Assembly: GCA_964592645.1 (NCBI GenBank)
Contig: CAZQFV010000001.1
Coordinates: 62,001-126,000 of the forward strand
Reading direction: 5' to 3'
From: CAZQFV01 sp964592645
Lineage (GTDB): Bacteria; Chloroflexota; Chloroflexia; DTKN01
Length of the DNA: 64,000 nucleotides
Part shown: piece after piece, positions 32,382-38,502 of the stretch
Layout: every line of letters starts with the position of its first letter
How positions within the stretch are numbered: the stretch's first letter is position 1
The notes under the pieces: generated by a model
Told to the model about the DNA's origin: nothing
The model's input: only the letters and a program-made list of their open reading frames with translations
Database searches by the model: none
Program-made: the position numbers and the translations under genes

Positions 32382-32771
32382 ATGGCCGGGAAGAGCGACC
32401 GCCGCACGCTGGGGCACTTTGGCGAGGTCCTCGCCGAGGGGGCGCTGCGCCGGCAGGGCTACGAGATCGTCGAGCGCAACTGGCGCTGCCGCCAGGGCGA
32501 GATCGACCTGGTGGCCCGGCAAGGCAGCGACTGGGTGATCGTCGAGGTGCGCACGCGCCGCAGCGCGACCTGCGGCCCACCCGAGGAATCGCTCACCCCG
32601 GCCAAGCAGCGCCGCCTGCTGCAGTTGGCGGCGGCCTACCTCCAGCAGCGCGGGCTGGAAGAGGTCCCCTGGCGGATCGACGTCGTGGCGGTGGAGGTGG
32701 ACGGGGCCGGCCGGCCTTCTCGCGTGGAGGTCATTCCCGCTGCCGTGTGCGCGCAAGGAGATTGGGCATGA
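32382..32771 (+). CDS. yraN: UPF0102 (YraN) family endonuclease-like protein
   Basis: 129 residues, start behind GGAGG. The restriction-endonuclease-like core is intact: GHFGEVLAEGALRRQGYEIV, ERNWRCRQGEIDLVARQ (GEIDL metal site), WVIVEVRTRRSA (EVK-like EVR) and the closing PWRIDVVAVEV. Members are widespread but their biological substrate is unproven; some are near lepB/rnhB in other bacteria. It overlaps the next gene by 4 nt (ATGA), so translation is coupled to the PH-domain protein. Confidence 0.9.
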   Translation: MAGKSDRRTLGHFGEVLAEGALRRQGYEIVERNWRCRQGEIDLVARQGSDWVIVEVRTRRSATCGPPEESLTPAKQRRLLQLAAAYLQQRGLEEVPWRIDVVAVEVDGAGRPSRVEVIPAAVCAQGDWA

Positions 32772-34006
32772 GCGAGCAGTTCACGCGCGAGTACATCCAA
32801 CAGCGTTTCAACGTCCAACTGGCCCCCGACGAGCAGGTCCTGCGGGCCTACACCCGCTACGGGATCGTCTTCCTGGGCAGCCTGATCGTCTTCCTGGTGC
32901 TGCTCGTGCCGGCCGGCTTCCTGGCCTGGTGGATCTTTAACCCCAGCCCCTACAACCGCCTGGACCGCTGGCTCCTGGCCCCCCTGGCCGCCTACCTGCT
33001 GGGCCTCCTGGCGTTCATCATCTACTGCTACATCGACTGGCGCAACGACGCCCTGATCCTGACCGACCAGCGCCTGATCTACATCGAGCAGACGCTCCTC
33101 TTCTCGCAGGCGCAGCGCGAGGCCGCGCTGAGCAAGGTGCAGAACGTCCGCTACGCGGTGCACGGCTTTATCCCCAACCTCCTCAACTTTGGCAACATCC
33201 AGGTCGAGACGGCGGCCCGCGGCACCGATATCTCCTTCGGTCCGATCCGCCGCCCGCAGAACGCCCAGCGCGACATCATAGCCCAGGTGGAGGGGCAGCG
33301 GGCCGCGACCTCGGCCCAACTGATGCGCCAGACGCTGCTGCACCGCCTGGATCCCAGCAACCCGGAGCCGAAGATCCCCGGGCTGGACACGGAGGAACTG
33401 GGCCAACGCTTCGCCGGCCGTTTTCACCTGCCCTTCCTCCCCCCCAACCCCATCGTGGCCGGCCCGACCATCACCTGGCACAAACACGGCTACTTCCTCC
33501 TGCTGCGCATCGCGCGCTCCCTGACCATCCTGGCCGTGCTGGCCATCGCCGCCGTCCTCTTTGCCCTCTACGGCGTCCCCCCTCTCTTCTGGGGGGTCTG
33601 GGCCGTGTTCCTCCTCGCCGGCCTCGTCTACCTCATCTTCCAGTACCAGATCTGGATGGGCGATGTCTATATCGTCACCGCGGACCGCCTGCACGACGTC
33701 TACCGCTCCCCCTTTGGGCTCTTTGGCGAATCGCGCCGCAGCGCCATGCTGGAGCGCATCCAGAACATCTCCTACACCAAGCCCGGCCTGCTGGCCAACC
33801 TGCTCAACTTTGGCGATGTGCGCATCCAGACGGCCGGCGCCGAGGACCTCACCTTCAACCGCGTCCCTCACCCCGACCAGGTCCAGGGCGAGATCTACCG
33901 TCGTCAGGAGCTCTACCGCCTGCGGCAGCAGCAGCGCGAGCGCGAGCAGATCGCCGAGTGGTTGGTCACCTATCGCCAGATCGACCAGGACCAGCGAAAC
34001 CACTAA
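32768..34006 (+). CDS. Membrane protein with two bacterial PH-like domains
   Basis: 412 residues, ATG overlapping the yraN stop. The protein is an internal duplication: helices IVFLGSLIVFLVLLVPAGFL and LAPLAAYLLGLLAFIIYCYI, then a PH-like domain (DALILTDQRLIYIEQ, LSKVQNVRYAVHGFIPNLLN, FGNIQVETAARGTDISF); after a linker a second helix pair (ILAVLAIAAVLFALYGVPPL, GVWAVFLLAGLVYLIFQY) and a second domain (DVYIVTADRLHDVYRS, LERIQNISYTKPGLLANLLN, FGDVRIQTAGAEDLTF). Such YdbT/bPH2 proteins are membrane-anchored; their role is not established. The C-terminus is basic and helical (RQQQREREQIAEWL). A DnaA box lies right after the stop codon. Confidence 0.85.
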   Translation: MSEQFTREYIQQRFNVQLAPDEQVLRAYTRYGIVFLGSLIVFLVLLVPAGFLAWWIFNPSPYNRLDRWLLAPLAAYLLGLLAFIIYCYIDWRNDALILTDQRLIYIEQTLLFSQAQREAALSKVQNVRYAVHGFIPNLLNFGNIQVETAARGTDISFGPIRRPQNAQRDIIAQVEGQRAATSAQLMRQTLLHRLDPSNPEPKIPGLDTEELGQRFAGRFHLPFLPPNPIVAGPTITWHKHGYFLLLRIARSLTILAVLAIAAVLFALYGVPPLFWGVWAVFLLAGLVYLIFQYQIWMGDVYIVTADRLHDVYRSPFGLFGESRRSAMLERIQNISYTKPGLLANLLNFGDVRIQTAGAEDLTFNRVPHPDQVQGEIYRRQELYRLRQQQREREQIAEWLVTYRQIDQDQRNH

Positions 34007-34008
34007 AG

Positions 34009-34017
34009 TTATCCACA
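34009..34017 (+). promoter_or_regulatory. DnaA box (perfect)
   Basis: TTATCCACA matches the bacterial DnaA-box consensus at all nine positions, two bases after the stop codon of the PH-domain gene and about 330 bp before dnaA. Confidence 0.75.
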
Positions 34018-34267
34018 ACCATTCCACCATGCCTCCTCCAGGCCCCACCCATGCCGCCCCGCCCACCCCGGGATCGCCCGCAAAATGCGGCCCGCTCTCC
34101 GGCGCACAGGGGCACGCCCGATGCAAAGTCGAACTTGCTCACATTTCCACCGCCCCCGGTCCCCTTTCTCCACAAAGGTGCCATAATCGCACCCCTCAAC
34201 CCTGGCAAACGTTCGCCGAACGGCCCCTTCCCATAAAAAAGTGTTATGGGAAAAGGCAAAAAGCCGC

Positions 34268-34296
34268 TTGAAAGAACGAGGCAAACCTGGTATGAT
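34268..34296 (+). promoter_or_regulatory. Sigma-A promoter for dnaA
   Basis: TTGAAA (34268-34273), 17 bp, TATGAT (34291-34296), about 52 nt before the start codon. Confidence 0.65.
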
Positions 34297-34347
34297 AGGG
34301 CCGCACAGCGCGCTCTGCCCGCAAGGGGAGGGTCTTGAGGAGGTTCC

Positions 34348-35751
34348 ATGAACGCACGGCAGGTCTGGCAGGCGGTATTGGGCGATTTGCAGATGCGCCT
34401 GCCAAAATCAGACTTTGAAACCTGGCTGCAGGGCACCGCCATCGTGGCCTTTGAGGACGGTCTGGCCGTCATCAGCACCCCGAACTCGTTCGCCAAGCAG
34501 TGGTTGGAGCGCAAGGCGGGGGACCTGATCCGCCGCACCCTCTCCAATATACTCGGCTATTCCGTGCAGGTCCGCGTAGTCGTGGCCGGCAACGGGGACA
34601 AGAGCGGCTTGGCCAGAAATGAGCCGTCGCGCCGCAAGAAGCCGGCCGCCGAGGGCGCCGAGCGCCCCGCCGAGGGCCGGCCGGCCCTCCCGTCCCCCCA
34701 GCAGTTGCCCCTGCCGATGCCGCTGCCGGGCGGGCTCAACCCCGACTATACCTTCTCCACCTTCGTCGTGGGCAGCAGCAACCGCATGGCCCACGCCGCG
34801 GCGATGGCCGTCGCCGAGCACCCGGCCCACGCCTACAACCCCCTCTTTATCTACGGCGGCGTCGGCCTGGGCAAGACCCACCTCCTGCACGCCGTCGGCC
34901 ACTACGCCCGCCAGCACAGCCCCGAGATCCGTGTGCTCTATGTCTCTTCCGAGACCTTTACCAACGAGTTGGTCAACGCCATCCGCCGGCACGAGACCGA
35001 CGAGTTCCGCCAACGCTACCGGCACAACGACATCCTGCTGATCGACGATATCCAGTTCATCGGCGGCAAAGAGAGCACCCAGGAAGAGTTCTTTCACACC
35101 TTCAACACCCTGCACGCCGCCTACAAACAGGTCGTGCTGACCAGCGACCGCCCCCCCAAGGCCATCGTCACCCTGGAGGAGCGGCTGCGCTCGCGCTTCG
35201 AGGGCGGCCTGATCGTCGACATCCAGCCGCCGGACCTGGAGACCCGCCTGGCCATCCTGCGCACCAAGGCCGAGGATCGCGGGGCCCAGATCCCCAACGC
35301 CGTGGTCGAGTTCCTGGCCCAGCGCGTGCAGCGCAACATCCGCGAGCTGGTGGGCTGCCTGAACCGCGTGCTGGCCTACGCCGAGTTGAACGGCCTGCCC
35401 CTGACCGTGGAGCTGACCCACGAAGCCCTGGACGAGATCTTTCTCGACAGCCGCCGCCCGGAAGTCACCTCGCAAAAGATCCTGGAGACCGTGGCCAAGC
35501 ACTATGGCGTCACATTGGACGAACTGCAGGGCAAGGGCCGCAGCCAGGAGGTGGCCATGCCGCGGCAGGTGGCCATGTACCTGCTGCGCGAGGAGACCGG
35601 CGCTTCCCTGGCCGAGATCGGACAGCAACTGGGCGGGCGCGACCACACCACCATCCTCTACGGCTGCGACAAGGTAGCGCAAGAGATCGAGGTCGATGCC
35701 CACCTGCGGCGGGAAGTCCTAGGGCTCATCGAAGAGCTGCATGCCAAGTGA
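34348..35751 (+). CDS. dnaA: Chromosomal replication initiator protein DnaA
   Basis: 467 residues, GGAGG before the ATG. DnaA binds DnaA boxes and melts the origin. Domain I (1-75, SDFETWLQGTAIVAFEDGLA) is typical; domain II is a Pro/Ala/Arg linker (90-130). Domain III begins NPDYTFSTFVVGSSNRMAHA, with Walker A GGVGLGKT (170-177), Walker B DILLIDDIQFIGGKESTQEE, sensor 1 VVLTSDRPPKAI and the arginine finger region RLRSRFEGGLIVDI. Domain IV carries the box-recognition signature MPRQVAMYLLREETGASLAE and GGRDHTTILYGCDKV. dnaN does not follow; the downstream genes are bpsA, speD and rlmN. Confidence 0.97.
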   Translation: MNARQVWQAVLGDLQMRLPKSDFETWLQGTAIVAFEDGLAVISTPNSFAKQWLERKAGDLIRRTLSNILGYSVQVRVVVAGNGDKSGLARNEPSRRKKPAAEGAERPAEGRPALPSPQQLPLPMPLPGGLNPDYTFSTFVVGSSNRMAHAAAMAVAEHPAHAYNPLFIYGGVGLGKTHLLHAVGHYARQHSPEIRVLYVSSETFTNELVNAIRRHETDEFRQRYRHNDILLIDDIQFIGGKESTQEEFFHTFNTLHAAYKQVVLTSDRPPKAIVTLEERLRSRFEGGLIVDIQPPDLETRLAILRTKAEDRGAQIPNAVVEFLAQRVQRNIRELVGCLNRVLAYAELNGLPLTVELTHEALDEIFLDSRRPEVTSQKILETVAKHYGVTLDELQGKGRSQEVAMPRQVAMYLLREETGASLAEIGQQLGGRDHTTILYGCDKVAQEIEVDAHLRREVLGLIEELHAK

Positions 35752-35758
35752 GGCCGCC

Positions 35759-36991
35759 ATGCCCCAGGCAGGGGAGATCCTCGACCAGGTCGCCCAGGCC
35801 GCTCGCCTGCGCGAGGGGGCGGCCGGCGTGGCGGCCTTCCTGCGCCACCTGATCCGCGAGTCGCCGCTGCCGCTGAGCGAGCTGGCCCGGCGGTTGGGCT
35901 GGCCCGTGCCCGTGGCCGCGGCCGTGCGCGGCGAGTTGGAGCGCGCCGGACTGGCGGCCCGCGCGCCGGGCGGGGTCACCCTCAGCGCGGCCGGCCAACG
36001 GCTGGCGAACGAAGCGTTGGGCCTGGCGGCGCAGTACGATCCCCTCTGCCCCACCTGTGCCGGCCGGCGCATCGTCGTGGATGCGGGTCGTTGGGCCAAC
36101 CTGCTGGACCGCCTGACCGCCGTGCACCGCGCCAACCCTGCTGTGGACACCACCCTCGACCAGTCGCACGGCACGCCCGAGACGGCCCTGCGCCGGGCCC
36201 TGGCCATGCACCACGCGGGGGCTCTGGAGGGGCGCGACATCCTGATCCTGGGGGACGACGACCTGGTCGCGGTGGCCATCGGGCTCCTAGGAGGGGCCGG
36301 CGGGGAGACGGGAGGAGGGGGGGATGGAGTCAAAGCCAGGAGGCTGGTCGTAATCGAGGTCGACCAGCGCTTCCTGGATCACATCGCCGCGGCCGGCCGG
36401 ACGTACGGCTTTACCGTCGAGACGGTGGCCCACGACCTGCGCCGGCCTCTCCCCAGGGCGCTCCGCGCCGCCTTCGACACCGTGGAAACCGACCCGCCGT
36501 ACACCCTCCCTGGCCTGCGGCTCTTTCTCTCCCGCGGGCTGGAGGGGCTGCGGCCGGGCGGCGGGCAGGACATCTTCCTCTCCTACGCCCCCCGCGACCC
36601 CCAGGGGCAGCGCGCCCTGCTGGAGGCCTGCGTGGAGCTGGGGCTGGCCCCCTACGCCGTGACGCCGGACTTTAACCGCTACGCCGGCGGCGGGACGCTG
36701 GGCAACAGCAGCCAGTTCCTGCACCTGCGGACGACCGCCGAAACGCGGCCGGCCGTGGTCGGCCCTTCCAGGGAGCCCATCTATACCATGGAGGAGCGGC
36801 CGGCCGGGCGGGCCTACCGCTGCCTGGAGTGCGGAGCCGAGCACCGCGTCGGGCCGGGGGAGCGCTTCCCCACCATCGAGGCGCTCAAGGGGCAGGGGTG
36901 TCCCAACTGTGGGGGAAAGAGATTCCGGGCGGGGCCAAGACGACGGAAGGACCAGGAGACGGGGGCCCCCAGGCACCTGGTCCTCCCATGA
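35759..36991 (+). CDS. bpsA: N4-bis(aminopropyl)spermidine synthase family protein
   Basis: 410 residues from the ATG at 35759 (GTGAGG upstream); an overlapping ATG at 35741 lacks a ribosome site. BpsA adds aminopropyl groups to spermidine, giving branched polyamines known from thermophiles. An N-terminal winged helix (PLPLSELARRLGWPVPVAAA) precedes the catalytic part: YDPLCPTCAGRRI, DQSHGTPETALRRALAMH, ILILGDDDLVAVAIG and DTVETDPPYTLPGLRLFLSR (the DPPY signature), then TPDFNRYAGGGTLGNSSQFL. Odd features are a Gly-rich insert (about 36293-36333) and an extra C-terminal zinc ribbon (CLECG, CPNCG). It is closely linked to speD, which supplies the aminopropyl donor. Confidence 0.87.
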   Translation: MPQAGEILDQVAQAARLREGAAGVAAFLRHLIRESPLPLSELARRLGWPVPVAAAVRGELERAGLAARAPGGVTLSAAGQRLANEALGLAAQYDPLCPTCAGRRIVVDAGRWANLLDRLTAVHRANPAVDTTLDQSHGTPETALRRALAMHHAGALEGRDILILGDDDLVAVAIGLLGGAGGETGGGGDGVKARRLVVIEVDQRFLDHIAAAGRTYGFTVETVAHDLRRPLPRALRAAFDTVETDPPYTLPGLRLFLSRGLEGLRPGGGQDIFLSYAPRDPQGQRALLEACVELGLAPYAVTPDFNRYAGGGTLGNSSQFLHLRTTAETRPAVVGPSREPIYTMEERPAGRAYRCLECGAEHRVGPGERFPTIEALKGQGCPNCGGKRFRAGPRRRKDQETGAPRHLVLP

Positions 36992-37002
36992 GGGGCAACG
37001 CG

Positions 37003-37383
37003 ATGGATCACCTCCACCTCCTGTATGACCTATGGCTTTCCGGCGGCGAGATCCTCAAGTACGTCGAGCCGCTGCGCACCATCCTGGTCGACGCCGCGGT
37101 CCGCGGCGGGGCGAACATCTACCATCAGCACTGGCACCAGTTCGAGCCCTGGGGCGTCACCGGCTTCCTGCTGCTCAAAGAGTCGCACATCTCCATCCAC
37201 ACCTGGCCCGAGGAAGAAAACTTTGCCGCCGTGGACATCTTTCCCTGCGGCCCGATGGACGCCGACCTGATTGTGGAGCTCCTGCGCCAGGCCCTGCAGC
37301 CCATCCGCGAGCGGCTGGTGCGCGAGTCACGGGGGACCACCGGGTCCCCTCCCCCCTTCAGATGGGAGAGGGGACACCCATGA
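37003..37383 (+). CDS. speD: S-adenosylmethionine decarboxylase proenzyme
   Basis: 126 residues. It makes decarboxylated SAM, the aminopropyl donor for polyamine synthases. The self-cleavage site is KE-SHISIHTWPE (between Glu60 and Ser61, Ser becoming pyruvoyl), followed by the substrate-site region AAVDIFPCGPMDADLIVELL. The start at 37003 follows GAGGGG and gives the usual short N-terminus; an ATG at 36988 overlapping the bpsA stop is the alternative. The last 18 residues (RGTTGSPPPFRWERGHP region) are atypical, and come from a hairpin repeat that also supplies the ribosome site of rlmN. Confidence 0.92.
   Translation: MDHLHLLYDLWLSGGEILKYVEPLRTILVDAAVRGGANIYHQHWHQFEPWGVTGFLLLKESHISIHTWPEEENFAAVDIFPCGPMDADLIVELLRQALQPIRERLVRESRGTTGSPPPFRWERGHP
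37344..37375 (+). repeat. Hairpin repeat forming the speD tail and rlmN ribosome site
   Basis: GTCCCCTC (37344-37351) and GAGGGGAC (37368-37375) are inverted arms, with CCCCC/GGG extending the stem. It resembles hairpins at 49001-49033 and 58214-58279. The 3' arm contains GGAGAGGGG, the ribosome site of rlmN, so translation of the two genes is tied to this element. Confidence 0.55.
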
Positions 37384-38453
37384 CCACCCACCTTCTCGAT
37401 CTATCCTTCCCCGACCTGGCGGCGTGGCTGGCCGCGCGCGACCAGCCGGCCTACCGCGCCCGGCAGCTCTGGCGCCAGCTCTATATCTCCCTGGCCGATT
37501 CCTTCTCCGCCATGACCGACCTGCCGGCCGGCCTGCGCGCGCAGCTGTCCCAGGAGGCCTCCTGCCGCGCCCTGGCCCTGCGCGAGGAAAAGGTCACCGC
37601 CGACGGCCTGACCCGCAAGGGGCTCTTTGAGCTGCCCGACGGCGAGCGCATCGAGGCCGTGCTCATGCTCTACCGCGAGCGGGCCACCGTCTGCGTCTCC
37701 ACCCAGGTGGGCTGCGCCATCGGCTGCCCCTTCTGCGCCACCGGCCAGGGCGGCTTTCGCCGCCACCTCCGCAGCGGCGAGATCGTCGAGCAGGCGCTGC
37801 ATTTCGCGCGGCTGCTGCGGCACGCCGGCCAGGACTGGACCGGCGTGACCGCGGTGACCAACGTCGTCTTCATGGGCATGGGCGAGCCGTTCGCCAACTA
37901 CGAGGCCACCTGGGCCGCCGTGGAACGCCTGCACGACCCCGGCGGCTTTCACCTGGGGGCGCGGCGCATGACCATCTCCACGGCCGGCCTGGTGCCCGGC
38001 ATCCGCCGCCTGGCCGCCGAGTCCCTGCCGGTGAACCTGTCCATCTCCCTCCACGCCGCCACCGACGAGCTGCGCAATACCCTCGTCCCCGTCAACCGCC
38101 GCTATCCCCTGGACAGCCTCTTCGCCGCCCTGCGGGACTATGTGGACCGAACCCACCGCCGGGTCTCTTTCGAGTATGTCCTGATCGCCGGGGTCAACGA
38201 CACCCGCGAGCAGGCCCAACGCCTGGCCGCCAGGCTAAAGGGGTTCCTGGGGCATGTCAACCTCATCCCGCTGAACCCCACCCCCGGCTCCTCCTGGAAA
38301 GCTCCCGAACGCGCGGCCGTGGAGGCCTTCAAAGACACGCTGGAGAAGGCCCATGTCCCGGTCAGCGTGCGCCTGGAGCGCGGCGTGGAGATCGCCGCGG
38401 CCTGCGGACAACTGCGCGCCACGTCGGGAGAACGGCAAGGGCCGCGCCGATAA
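37380..38453 (+). CDS. rlmN: Dual-specificity RNA methyltransferase RlmN
   Basis: 357 residues, ATG overlapping the speD stop (ATGA). RlmN is a radical SAM enzyme that methylates C2 of A2503 in 23S rRNA and of A37 in some tRNAs. The cluster motif CAIGCPFC (Cys112, 116, 119) is intact, followed by VVFMGMGEPFANYEATWAAV, TISTAGLVPGIRRLA, NLSISLHAATDELRNTLVPV, RRVSFEYVLIAGVNDT and HVNLIPLNPTPGSSW. The methyl-accepting cysteines lie at the usual places (VCVSTQVGC and the C-terminal IAAACGQLRA). It closes the dnaA-bpsA-speD-rlmN unit. Confidence 0.95.
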   Translation: MTTHLLDLSFPDLAAWLAARDQPAYRARQLWRQLYISLADSFSAMTDLPAGLRAQLSQEASCRALALREEKVTADGLTRKGLFELPDGERIEAVLMLYRERATVCVSTQVGCAIGCPFCATGQGGFRRHLRSGEIVEQALHFARLLRHAGQDWTGVTAVTNVVFMGMGEPFANYEATWAAVERLHDPGGFHLGARRMTISTAGLVPGIRRLAAESLPVNLSISLHAATDELRNTLVPVNRRYPLDSLFAALRDYVDRTHRRVSFEYVLIAGVNDTREQAQRLAARLKGFLGHVNLIPLNPTPGSSWKAPERAAVEAFKDTLEKAHVPVSVRLERGVEIAAACGQLRATSGERQGPRR

Positions 38454-38502
38454 CCCAAGGCCCGGGGAACCGCCGCTTGTTTGCCGGGGTCGCCGATGCA
38501 TG

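Larger units (their letters stand above)
34007..34347 (+). promoter_or_regulatory. dnaA leader with DnaA boxes, candidate origin region
   Basis: 341 bp without a gene. A perfect DnaA box TTATCCACA lies at 34009-34017, and a one-mismatch box TTCTCCACA at 34166-34174. A 13-bp palindrome CGTTCG-C-CGAACG sits at 34210-34222, and a 9-bp inverted repeat TTCCCATAA/TTATGGGAA with a 7-nt loop at 34228-34252, in an AT-rich patch (34230-34275) that is rare in this genome. The dnaA promoter follows. This may be the replication origin or only an autoregulatory leader; two boxes are few for an origin. Confidence 0.55.

Noticed and set aside
36091..36675. Alternate-frame proteins over bpsA
   Set aside because: Arginine/proline-rich shadow frames with no motifs; the bpsA frame matches its family.
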